A DNA stretch of 60,762 bases from Candidatus Omnitrophota bacterium (lineage in GTDB: Bacteria > Omnitrophota > Gorgyraeia > Duberdicusellales > 4484-171). The DNA lies in the NCBI GenBank assembly GCA_003154195.1, contig PMCS01000029.1:368960-429721 (forward strand), read 5' to 3'. How positions within the stretch are numbered: position 1 is the stretch's first letter; each line of letters begins with the position of its first letter. The position numbers and the translations under genes were made by a program. Positions 48,373 through 56,235 of this stretch are shown in pieces. The notes under the pieces are model-generated. The model did not search any database. It saw only the letters and a program-made list of their open reading frames with translations, and was not told where the DNA came from.

Positions 48373-49077
48373 ATGCGTAAAATAAATAAAATTATAGCTA
48401 TGGTAATATTAAGCGGCGCGCTGTTTTCCGCTTTTACTTTCGCTCTACAAATAAAGGATAGGTTTGGCGTCGGTACTAAGCTGACTTATAAGGTATATTT
48501 CAATGGTATCGCAAGCGGCCACCTGGTTTGGGAATATTTAGGCTGCGAAAAAATCGCCGGGCATAATACCGAAATTATCGCGATGAATTCTGATGCCAAT
48601 ATCGCGGTAATCATTGATTTGAAGGGTAATGATAAGGTTTTTCTCGATAGCGGTACGCTATTGCCGGTTAAGGTAGAACGGGATATCATCGTATTCGGGA
48701 AAAAAGAGGTTATCCAGGAATTATATGACCAGAAAAGGGGCGAAGTTAAAATAATTAAGAACGGCAAGGAAACTATTATCAAACAGGAACCGCCCATCCA
48801 TAATATTTTAGCTTTGCTTTATTTTTTCCCCAAAAATACCCCTTTAAAAAAAGGTGAAGAAATGACGTTTAATCTTCCCACCCAGAAGGTTAAGATAAAA
48901 ATGCATGAGGAAAGAGAAATCGATACAGGAAAAGAAAAGCGAAAAACTTACCTGTTGATCGGCAGAGGGGCTAAACGTTTTAATATGTGGTTGGACGTAA
49001 AAGATAATTTACCGGCGCGAATAGAATTTATTCTGCCGGTGGGTAAAATTACCGTAATAAGGCAATACCCAGATTAA
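48373..49077 (+). CDS. DUF3108 family exported protein
   Basis: 234 residues from ATG 48373; a longer frame starts in repeat DNA. Signal peptide about 1-25 (IIAMVILSGALFSAFTFA). The mature part begins GVGTKLTYKVYFNGIASGHLV, the opening beta-strand of DUF3108, and ends KDNLPARIEFILPVGKI. These periplasmic beta-barrel-like proteins are uncharacterised. It ends in a bidirectional terminator shared with the convergent ParA gene. Confidence 0.78.
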   Translation: MRKINKIIAMVILSGALFSAFTFALQIKDRFGVGTKLTYKVYFNGIASGHLVWEYLGCEKIAGHNTEIIAMNSDANIAVIIDLKGNDKVFLDSGTLLPVKVERDIIVFGKKEVIQELYDQKRGEVKIIKNGKETIIKQEPPIHNILALLYFFPKNTPLKKGEEMTFNLPTQKVKIKMHEEREIDTGKEKRKTYLLIGRGAKRFNMWLDVKDNLPARIEFILPVGKITVIRQYPD

Positions 49078-49106
49078 AAAAATGCGGTAACGCATTTTTT
49101 TAATCT
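49071..49106. terminator. bidirectional hairpin holding both stop codons
   Basis: AGATTAAAAAAATGCG-GTAA-CGCATTTTTTTAATCT, perfect 16-bp stem with T-run on either strand. The TAA of the DUF3108 gene and the TAA of the minus-strand ParA gene lie symmetrically in the two arms. Confidence 0.9.
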
Positions 49107-50131
49107 ATCACCAAAAGTGAATTGCTTCCGCCGAATGGGTCGTTTTCTACTAAATTATTGTGCGGGTCGACAAACCAATCGTTGTCCCCGGAAACGAATT
49201 TATAGCGGTACCGGCCTTTTTCGAGGGCCAGGTTTATGCTCCAAAGATTACCGGCGATTTTGTTAAGTTTAAAGCGAGGCTCCTTCTGCCAATTGTTAAA
49301 GTCTCCCGCCACATAGACTTCGTTAAAGTCCGCTCCTTTTAAGAATAAAGGGGTCCAGCTGCCTTGCCGGTTGGCAATTGTTGTTATTTCCCCGGCGAGC
49401 GAATTAAAATCTTGCGCCCCGCGGGATAACGGATTATATTCAAAGATATTTTTACCTACCGATGCCGCTTCGCGTAAATACGTATTCAGCCTTATGCCGC
49501 TTTCCAGTAACTGGCTGCCGAGTTGTTCTCTTACTTTTTGCATAAATTGTACGGCAAAGCGGGAACGCCGGTCTATTTGGGTAAGCAAATAGAAAGGAAC
49601 GGGCGAAGCGCCGTTAAAATCTTTAAGCATGATCAAGATATTTTTGAGGATTTCGACGCCGCGCAGGCTGAAATCGCATAAATTTATGGGAATAAGCGCA
49701 TACTGGCTTGCCGATAAAGCGTTGAGGGTGATCAATCCCAGATTAGGCGCGCAATCAATGATTACGTAATCAAATTGGCGGCAATAACTTTGTAAAAAGG
49801 CGGATAATATTTTTAATCGATCCTGGCGGCCGGCGATTTTATGTTCCAACGCCGCCAGACCGATGCTTGACGGTATAAAAAAGAAATTTTCCGAAACGTA
49901 AACGTGCGCTTGCGCCAAAGACAGGTTATCGCCTTCCGGCGCGGCTGATTCTAAGATGTCGGTTATGGTCAGGCGATTTTCTTTACGCAGATGAAACGTG
50001 GCATGAGCTTGGGGGTCAAGGTCGATAAGCAAGATTTTGGCGCCGGATCTAGCGAGCGCCGCGGATAAGTTTACCGCCGTTATTGTTTTACCGCAACCGC
50101 CTTTTTGATTAACAACCGATATGACTTTCAT
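49100..50131 (-). CDS. ParA-like ATPase fused to a CBM48/AMPK glycogen-binding domain
   Basis: 343 residues. Residues 1-250: ParA/Soj family with deviant Walker A KGGCGKTITAVNLS, LIDLDPQAHAT, IIDCAPNLGLITLNA and LTQIDRRSRF. Residues 258-343: a small beta-sandwich (FNEVYVAGDFNNWQK, RYRYKFVSGDNDWFVDP, NSLLVID) matching the AMPK/CBM48 glycogen-binding domain with its paired Trp residues. GGAGG precedes the start. ParA ATPases position cargo in the cell; a glucan-binding tail suggests the cargo or anchor is glycogen, in keeping with the GH57 island next door. Not known to me as a described fusion. Confidence 0.9.
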   Translation of the reverse strand: MKVISVVNQKGGCGKTITAVNLSAALARSGAKILLIDLDPQAHATFHLRKENRLTITDILESAAPEGDNLSLAQAHVYVSENFFFIPSSIGLAALEHKIAGRQDRLKILSAFLQSYCRQFDYVIIDCAPNLGLITLNALSASQYALIPINLCDFSLRGVEILKNILIMLKDFNGASPVPFYLLTQIDRRSRFAVQFMQKVREQLGSQLLESGIRLNTYLREAASVGKNIFEYNPLSRGAQDFNSLAGEITTIANRQGSWTPLFLKGADFNEVYVAGDFNNWQKEPRFKLNKIAGNLWSINLALEKGRYRYKFVSGDNDWFVDPHNNLVENDPFGGSNSLLVID

Positions 50132-50513
50132 TCCGCCAGCCTCCTTCCTTTTTATTTGAACCGCAGAAATCCGCCGAATAAATTCGACGAATTGTCTGAC
50201 CGTAAGGCTCGCCTTGCGGCGAAGCTGTGGGCAGACATGCGGGGCAAATAATCCCGCCGCAGTTTGGCGGGGTCATTTAGGTGAAGTCGCCGACGAAGTC
50301 GGCGGTAATTCACTTACCCTATAATAGCCGATGAATATCGATAATAAATCAATTATAATATTTTTTTGGAAAGATTCAACTATCTTTATTTTTTACTGCG
50401 TAAAAAATAAAGATTATTCCGCCCAAAAAATACGGGTAACGTATTTTTCGGGCGGCGGATGGGAAAACCAAGAAGTATAAAGTATGGCGGAAAAACCGTA
50501 AGCTTTCGTAAGA
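50132..50513. repeat. palindrome array between ParA and the carbamoyltransferase operon
   Basis: GTGAAGTCGCCGAC-GAA-GTCGGCGGTAATTCAC (within a 39-bp unit, 50278-50316), ATCTTTATTTTTTAC-TGC-GTAAAAAATAAAGAT (50382-50414, perfect 15 bp), and CCGCCCAAAAAATACG/CGTATTTTTCGGGCGG (about 50419-50456). No gene; the hairpins may terminate the minus-strand operon upstream. Confidence 0.65.
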
Positions 50514-51254
50514 CTAATCTGGACGAGCTTTTATCATTTTTTGTTCCGGCTCGTCCAGATTAGGGATGACTTCATTTTTTACCAGAACAATGTCTTTGAT
50601 AAAAATAATATTCTTTTTATCCTGCAATTGGGGATGAAAATAGATGGTTATTTGCTTTACGCGGTAAAGGTTTACCTTTGGTTCTACCGCGTCTTTGAAT
50701 TTCAGGGCGGCCGTCAGGTATTTGCCGCTGCCGTTTATTTGTTTAGTGAGAGGGTTTAAGGCGTTGGAAAAAAAATTAGCATCCCGGGCCAGGGCAGAAA
50801 CTTTAAAAGATATGCCGGGATTTTTCAGGTAAAGAAGCAAAGAATTATTCTGGAGATTTATTTGCTTTTGGAAATTAATGGTAAGAGCTATTTTTTCTTT
50901 TTGCGGAAGAGAGAAGAGCAGCTGTTTGGCCGAAGGCATAATCGACCGGCCGTCTTCAAGGATTAAGGCCAGGCGGCAATTTTTGTCGTAAATCAACGAT
51001 GTGGTATTTTTTTGTGCCGATAACTGAACGCGCGGCACCAGGATTATTTCATATCTTAAGAGGATTAAAAATATTGTTAGAATGGGGAGGATAAAAGCCG
51101 CGCCGAAGAAAATTCTTTTGCCGGTTCTACACGTGGGTTTTATATTTTTTGGTTCGGGCTTGAGCAGGGTTTTTTCGATGGGGGTAAAGAAGGTTTCTTC
51201 CAGCCTTTGGGAGTCAAGGTTTTCGTAGTAGGAAAATGGGTTTTTCTCGTTCAT
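50514..51254 (-). CDS. hypothetical membrane protein of the carbamoyltransferase operon
   Basis: 246 residues. Cytoplasmic N-terminus of about 48 residues, one membrane helix (FFGAAFILPILTIFLILL), then an external beta-rich domain (SAQKNTTSLIYDKNCRLALI). I do not recognise it. It is the last of four genes read from 53671, 18 bases after DUF5989, so it probably works with the carbamoyltransferase in envelope polysaccharide modification. Confidence 0.6.
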   Translation of the reverse strand: MNEKNPFSYYENLDSQRLEETFFTPIEKTLLKPEPKNIKPTCRTGKRIFFGAAFILPILTIFLILLRYEIILVPRVQLSAQKNTTSLIYDKNCRLALILEDGRSIMPSAKQLLFSLPQKEKIALTINFQKQINLQNNSLLLYLKNPGISFKVSALARDANFFSNALNPLTKQINGSGKYLTAALKFKDAVEPKVNLYRVKQITIYFHPQLQDKKNIIFIKDIVLVKNEVIPNLDEPEQKMIKARPD

Positions 51255-51272
51255 AAAATAAGTGATTATCTT

Positions 51273-51431
51273 TCAAAACAAAGTATAAATAAACGGCGCT
51301 ACACTGGATTGCTGGCTGAAGATAATTAATGCTCCCAGCAATATTAAAACGATGACGATTGGAGCCAGCCACCAGCGTTTACGCACTTTTAAAAACCCCC
51401 ACAGCTCTTTTAAAATTGAAAGTTTGCCCAT
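51273..51431 (-). CDS. DUF5989 small membrane protein
   Basis: 52 residues: MGKLSILKELWGFLKVRKRW, then a single helix (WLAPIVIVLILLGALIIF) and SSVAPFIYTLF. This is the typical small DUF5989 protein found next to carbamoyltransferase and SxtJ genes. AGGAG lies five bases before the ATG. The minus-strand order carbamoyltransferase, SxtJ, DUF5989 is a known conserved trio. Confidence 0.88.
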   Translation of the reverse strand: MGKLSILKELWGFLKVRKRWWLAPIVIVLILLGALIIFSQQSSVAPFIYTLF

Positions 51432-51440
51432 GGCTTCTCC

Positions 51441-51851
51441 TTAAAACTGCCGCTTGCAGCTTTCCCGGTCCGGTTCGATAACTTCCTTGTCAACCCAATA
51501 ACTATTTTTCTTATTTTTAAAATCAATATCCATAAACTTCTTGCCGAAAATTTTCGCCAATAAAGCGACAGATGTCACCACGGCAAAGAATAAAATCGTC
51601 AAGATAGCGCCGGTAAGTAAAAATCCGACGACCGCGGAAACCGCCCGCCATAATTTATAAACCGGCCGCAGGGTAACCGGTGCCGCCAGGCCTAAGATTA
51701 CAAACACCGCGGCTAAACTAAAAAAGTTATATCCGATAAAATTATTTTTACGCAACAACAGCATGCCCCATAGTAATAATGCGGTTGCCGTGATCAGCGC
51801 GAAGGAACGTATATTTTTACCGTTATCAGTTATACTGCCGGTTTCTTCCAT
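51441..51851 (-). CDS. SxtJ-family membrane protein
   Basis: 136 residues with three to four hydrophobic helices and the family's C-terminal YWVDKEVIEPDRESCKRQF. SxtJ-type proteins accompany carbamoyltransferases in saxitoxin and polysaccharide clusters; their function is unknown. Two bases separate it from the carbamoyltransferase stop. Confidence 0.85.
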   Translation of the reverse strand: MEETGSITDNGKNIRSFALITATALLLWGMLLLRKNNFIGYNFFSLAAVFVILGLAAPVTLRPVYKLWRAVSAVVGFLLTGAILTILFFAVVTSVALLAKIFGKKFMDIDFKNKKNSYWVDKEVIEPDRESCKRQF

Positions 51852-51853
51852 GA

Positions 51854-53671
51854 TTAATCTAACCCGTATTCTCTAAGCCAATCGCGATTTTTTTCCAATG
51901 GTTTTTGTTCTTTTTTTTCTAAAAGAAAACTACCCATTAATAAGTAGTCCATATTGGTGCGCATAAAACAGCGATAGGCGTCTTGCGGCGCGCAGGCGAT
52001 TGGTTCGCCGCGCACGTTAAACGAAGTGTTGATTACGACGGCGCAGCCGTATAGTTCATCGAATTTTTTTATCACCCAATAAAATAAGGGGTTATTTTCT
52101 TCCGCGACGGTATGGACCCGTGCCGAATAATCGACATGCGTTACCGCCGGGATGGTCGAGCGCTCCATTTTTAATCTTTCCCAGCCTTCTTTTTTACCAT
52201 CAGCATCGTTGATAACCTTGCGAACAGCATTTTTTACCGGCGCGGTCAAAAGCATGTAGGGGCTCGGTACGTCAAGTTCAAAGTAATCGCCGCATTTTTC
52301 CGCTAATACCGAAGGGGCGAACGGCCGGAAACTCTCGCGGAATTTTATTTTTAAATTCATGGTCTCCTGCATGGCCGGGTCGCGGGCGTCGCCTAAAATC
52401 GAACGCGCTCCCAGGGCCCGGGGCCCGAATTCCATCCGTCCCTGGAACCATCCGATAACTTTTTTATCATTAAGCAGTTTAGCGGTAACTTCCGGTATTT
52501 CCGCTTTTTCCAGCTCGCGGTGAGGAATTCTATTATCCCGGAGATATCGGCCGATATATTCGTCATCAAAAGCCGGTCCCAGATAAGCTCCCTGCATGAA
52601 ATCGTTTTTATCGTCGGCCGGCCGGGGGTTGTCCAGGTATTGGTGCCATACAAATAATGCCGCGCCCAAGGCGCCTCCGGCATCGCCGGCCGCCGGTTGT
52701 ACCCAGATATTTTTAAACGGTCCTTCCCGTAATATTTTGCCGTTGCCTACGCAGTTTAAAGCGACTCCGCCGGCCAGGCACAAATTATTTTTGCCGGTGG
52801 CTTTATAGACATGGCGCGCCATTTTAAGCATTATATCTTGGGTAACTTCCTGAGCGGAGCGGGCAATATCCATATAATAACCGGTTAGTTTTGATTCCGG
52901 CGCCCGCGGCCGGCCGGAAAAAAGACGGTTAAATCTTTCGTTGGTCATAGCCAGGCCGGCGCAGTAATCAAAATAATCCATATTCATTTTGAACGAACCG
53001 TCTTCTTTTAAGTCAAGCAGGTTATCCAAAATTAAGCTTTTATATTTAGCTTCGCCGTAAGGCGCCAGGCCCATCAGCTTATACTCGCCGGAATTCACCT
53101 TAAAACCGCAATAATAGGTGAAGGCCGAATAAAGAAGTCCCAGCGAATGAGGGAAATCAATTTCCGATATTACTTTTATCCGGTTATTCTCACCCGCGCC
53201 GAAAGCGGCGGTGGCCCATTCGCCTACGCCATCAATAGTCAAAAACGCCGCTTCCTTAAACGGCGAAGGAAAAAACGCCGAAGCTGCGTGCGCGATGTGA
53301 TGCTCGGTAAAAAGTATTTCGCCTTTATATTTAAGTTTGCCGGCGATAATATCTTTAATCCATATTTTTTGGTTTATCCAGGCCGGCATAGCTTTTAGAA
53401 AAGAGATAAGGCCGCGGGGAGCGTAGCTGAGGTAGGTATAAAGTAAGCGTTCGAATTTTATAAATGGTTTATCATAGAAGGCCACATAGTCAAGATCGAC
53501 GGCATTTAAGCCCGCTTCTTTAAGGCAATAATCAATTGCTTTTCCAGGAAAAGAAGAATCGTGTTTTTTACGGGTCCAGCGTTCTTCCTGCCCCGCGGCG
53601 ATTATCTTGCCGTCGCGTACCAAGCAAGCCGCGCTGTCATGGTAAAACGCCGAAATTCCCAATATATTCAT
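51854..53671 (-). CDS. carbamoyltransferase (NodU/CmcH/TobZ family)
   Basis: 605 residues. N-terminal Kae1-like domain: LGISAFYHDSAACLVRDG, EERWTRKKHD, EHHIAHAASAFFPSPF and LCLAGGVALNC. The C-terminal YrdC-related domain has GARSILGDARDP, ESFRPFAPSVL and INTSFNVRGEPIACAP. These enzymes make carbamoyl-adenylate and carbamoylate a sugar or natural product. With SxtJ and DUF5989 the likely target is an envelope polysaccharide. Its -10 lies six bases before the ATG and there is no ribosome binding site. Confidence 0.95.
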   Translation of the reverse strand: MNILGISAFYHDSAACLVRDGKIIAAGQEERWTRKKHDSSFPGKAIDYCLKEAGLNAVDLDYVAFYDKPFIKFERLLYTYLSYAPRGLISFLKAMPAWINQKIWIKDIIAGKLKYKGEILFTEHHIAHAASAFFPSPFKEAAFLTIDGVGEWATAAFGAGENNRIKVISEIDFPHSLGLLYSAFTYYCGFKVNSGEYKLMGLAPYGEAKYKSLILDNLLDLKEDGSFKMNMDYFDYCAGLAMTNERFNRLFSGRPRAPESKLTGYYMDIARSAQEVTQDIMLKMARHVYKATGKNNLCLAGGVALNCVGNGKILREGPFKNIWVQPAAGDAGGALGAALFVWHQYLDNPRPADDKNDFMQGAYLGPAFDDEYIGRYLRDNRIPHRELEKAEIPEVTAKLLNDKKVIGWFQGRMEFGPRALGARSILGDARDPAMQETMNLKIKFRESFRPFAPSVLAEKCGDYFELDVPSPYMLLTAPVKNAVRKVINDADGKKEGWERLKMERSTIPAVTHVDYSARVHTVAEENNPLFYWVIKKFDELYGCAVVINTSFNVRGEPIACAPQDAYRCFMRTNMDYLLMGSFLLEKKEQKPLEKNRDWLREYGLD

Positions 53672-53677
53672 GAAAAT

Positions 53678-53706
53678 ATATTACCTTGATAACAAAAACA
53701 TTACAA
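53678..53706 (-). promoter_or_regulatory. minus-strand promoter of the carbamoyltransferase operon
   Basis: Read on the minus strand: TTGTAA, 17 bases, TAATAT, ATTTTC, ATG. The predicted transcript starts at or next to the start codon. Confidence 0.6.
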
Positions 53707-53722
53707 TTGATATTTATACCGA

Positions 53723-53750
53723 TTGTTATTCCAAGGGATTGGTATATAAT
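53723..53750 (+). promoter_or_regulatory. promoter of the amrS-lpxA operon
   Basis: TTGTTA (53723-53728), 16 bases, TATAAT (53745-53750). This argues for translation from ATG 53799 and against the longer frame starting at 53670. Confidence 0.65.
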
Positions 53751-53798
53751 TATTTGAGCCTCGTAGGTTTTTACGATGCGATGGCTCAAATAATTATT

Positions 53799-54815
53799 AT
53801 GAAAGAGGCTTTATTCTACACCAAAGAAGAAGGCAGTACTGTCCAATGTTTTTTATGCAACCATCATTGCCGCATAAAAAATGACGGTTTAGGTATTTGC
53901 GGCGTGCGTAAAAACATTAACGGCAAGCTTTATTCGTTGAATTACGGCGAGTTGGTTGCGGCCGGCATTGACCCTATCGAGAAAAAGCCGTTATTTCATT
54001 TTTTACCGGGGAGTCGTTCTTATTCTATCGCTTGTGCCGGGTGTAATTTTAGTTGCGATTTTTGCCAGAATTGGCAGATTTCCCAGGAAAAAGAAGCGAG
54101 GCGACGGGGCGTAAAGAAAGTTGGAATCACGGCGTCCCAGGTTGTGGAAAATGCTTTGGCCGGCGGCTGCCCGAGTATTTCTTATACTTACACCGAGCCT
54201 ACGATATATTTTGAGTTTGCCTGGGAAACCGCGAAACTCGCTAAAGAAAAAGGGTTACGTAATGTTTTTGTTACCAACGGCTATATGTCCCGGGAGGCTC
54301 TTTGTGAGATCGGGCCTCATCTGGACGCGGTAAATGTTGATTTAAAATCTTTCGACGATGATTTTTATAAAAAAATTTGCAAAGCTCGCCTGGAACCTGT
54401 TCTGGGTAATATTAAATTAATGAAAAAACTAGGCATCTGGGTAGAAATAACAACTTTACTGATTCCCGGTCGGAATGACAGCAGTCAAGAAATTTCATCC
54501 ATCGCTTACTATATTGCGTCTGTTGATAAGAATATCCCCTGGCATATTTCCAAATTTTATCCTAATTATAAATTGGATGATTTAGCTTCGCACGATTCCG
54601 TATCTGTTTTCGAAGAAGCCGTAGAAATAGGGAAAAGTAAAGGATTAAAGTTTATCTATATAGGTAATATCAGCTCCGCCGAAGGGGAAAATACTTATTG
54701 CCCGTCTTGTTCTAAACTGCTTATCAAGAGAGAAGGGTTTGGGGTTAGAGAAAACAACCTTTTAAAAGGATGTTGCAAAATTTGTGGAGAGAAGATTGAG
54801 GGGGTTTGGCAATGA
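53799..54815 (+). CDS. amrS: AmmeMemoRadiSam-type radical SAM enzyme
   Basis: 338 residues from ATG 53799. N-terminal CFLCNHHCRIKNDGLGICGVR (four Cys), radical SAM cluster motif CNFSCDFC, TYTEPTIYFEF, VNVDLKSFDDDFYKKIC, and a C-terminal CPSCSKLL...CCKICG zinc-like site. It belongs to the AmrS/PflA-like activase group, often encoded with Memo and AMMECR1, neither of which is present here. Reaction unknown. lpxA overlaps its stop by four bases. Confidence 0.88.
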   Translation: MKEALFYTKEEGSTVQCFLCNHHCRIKNDGLGICGVRKNINGKLYSLNYGELVAAGIDPIEKKPLFHFLPGSRSYSIACAGCNFSCDFCQNWQISQEKEARRRGVKKVGITASQVVENALAGGCPSISYTYTEPTIYFEFAWETAKLAKEKGLRNVFVTNGYMSREALCEIGPHLDAVNVDLKSFDDDFYKKICKARLEPVLGNIKLMKKLGIWVEITTLLIPGRNDSSQEISSIAYYIASVDKNIPWHISKFYPNYKLDDLASHDSVSVFEEAVEIGKSKGLKFIYIGNISSAEGENTYCPSCSKLLIKREGFGVRENNLLKGCCKICGEKIEGVWQ

Positions 54816-55696
54816 TCCATCCGACAGCGATTATCGATAAAGACGTGATTTTAGGGAAAGATATTGAAATCGGGCCGTATGTCGTGATTGAAAAAGGCGT
54901 GAAATTGGGCAGTAACGTAAAAATCGGGCCAGGCAGTCATATAAAAGGGAATACCGAAATCGGCGAAGGGACGGCAATCGGCACCGGCGTTATTATCGGA
55001 GAAATGCCCCAATCTTTAGGGTTTAAGGAAAATATCGGTAAAGTGATTATCGGAAAAAATAACGTCATACGAGAATATGTGACGATACATTCTTCCAGCG
55101 GCGCTGGCCAGGTTACGTCAATCGGCGATAATAATTTTTTTATGGCTTTTGCTCATGTTGCCCACGATTGCGATATAAAAAATAATGTGGTGCTCTGTAA
55201 CGGCGTGTTGGTCGCCGGGCACGTTCAGATTAGTGATTGGGCTTTTTTATCGGGGTATGTCGGAGTACATCAATTTGTGCGTATCGGCCGGTGCGCGATG
55301 ATTGGGGGGCTGACGCGGGTCACCCAGGACGTCCCGCCGTTTATGATGGTAGTCGGCAATTCCCGGGTATGGGGGCTTAATATGGTGGGATTGAAAAGAA
55401 GAGGCTTCAGCTTGAAAGATATCGGGGAAATTAAAAAAGCATTTCAGATAATATACAGGGATAAATTATCCCAGGCCAATGCCATGGAAAGACTAAAAAA
55501 CATTGAATCGCCGTTGATAAAAGAGATTGCTGATTTTGTGGAAAGCGCTAAGCGAGGTATTTGCGGGCCGCAAAAAAGTTCTTTTATCCAGAAACTTTTT
55601 TTAGATTACCCTTATTTTCTATTGCTCAAGATAGACGTCTACCGATTATTTTTTGATGCGCAAAAAACAAGAGGTTTTACCGCGAACGGCCGATAG
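54812..55696 (+). CDS. lpxA: UDP-N-acetylglucosamine acyltransferase
   Basis: 294 residues from ATG 54812. Left-handed beta-helix of hexapeptides (MIHPTAIIDKDVILGKDIEI), VTIHSSSGAGQVTSIG, catalytic His about 118 in AFAHVAHDCDI, GLNMVGLKRRGFSLKDI. It starts lipid A synthesis and is direct evidence for lipopolysaccharide. The usual length is about 260; the last 35 residues (LFLDYPYFLLLKIDVYRLFF) are extra and hydrophobic, perhaps a membrane contact. Sole Lpx gene in the window. Confidence 0.93.
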   Translation: MIHPTAIIDKDVILGKDIEIGPYVVIEKGVKLGSNVKIGPGSHIKGNTEIGEGTAIGTGVIIGEMPQSLGFKENIGKVIIGKNNVIREYVTIHSSSGAGQVTSIGDNNFFMAFAHVAHDCDIKNNVVLCNGVLVAGHVQISDWAFLSGYVGVHQFVRIGRCAMIGGLTRVTQDVPPFMMVVGNSRVWGLNMVGLKRRGFSLKDIGEIKKAFQIIYRDKLSQANAMERLKNIESPLIKEIADFVESAKRGICGPQKSSFIQKLFLDYPYFLLLKIDVYRLFFDAQKTRGFTANGR

Positions 55697-55834
55697 CAAG
55701 GCATCGTTTATTTTATTTGTTATCCCGGCGATATGAGGTAAAATATGTTGGAAGCCGGCGTTAGCGGGAGCAAGGGAATTTCCTTAATCGTAGTTTTATG
55801 AAGCTATTGGTAATGACAACAGGGGGTGATTTTT

Positions 55835-56206
55835 GTGATTAAGGCTTTAGTTGTTGACGACGAAAAATTAATAAGAGAGTGCCTCGCCAGAACCTTAAGA
55901 ACAGAAGATGTCGAGGTCAAAACTGCCGCCAGTGGAGAAATTGCCGTCGAGTTGGCTAAAGCAGAAAGTTTTGACATAGTATTTTTGGATATGGTTATGC
56001 CGGGTATTGACGGCGGGAAAACGTACGCCGCGTTAAAAAAAATTCAAAACAATGCCCGATATGTTATTGTCAGCGGTTCGCCGATAGGCAGTTTCTTAGA
56101 GACCGCGAAAAAAGACGGCATACCGATTATACGAAAACCTTTTGATACCGATGAAATAATGGCGGAAGTCGAGAGGCTGCGTCAAGTAAAAACGGCAGGG
56201 ATTTAG
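55835..56206 (+). CDS. single-domain response regulator
   Basis: 123 residues from GTG 55835 (AGGGGG nine bases upstream; GTG 55826 lies inside that site). Receiver only: DDE at 8-10, Asp52 in VFLDMVMPGIDGG, Ser in IVSGS, Lys in IRKPFD. No kinase is adjacent. Differs from the two CheY proteins and lacks their MEEIDG insertion. Confidence 0.88.
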   Translation: MIKALVVDDEKLIRECLARTLRTEDVEVKTAASGEIAVELAKAESFDIVFLDMVMPGIDGGKTYAALKKIQNNARYVIVSGSPIGSFLETAKKDGIPIIRKPFDTDEIMAEVERLRQVKTAGI

Positions 56207-56235
56207 GGGTTTTACGTTATTAATGAAAAACAGTT

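Noticed and set aside
53670-53798. N-terminal extension of the AmrS frame
   Set aside because: A promoter lies inside it and the conserved protein begins at 53799.
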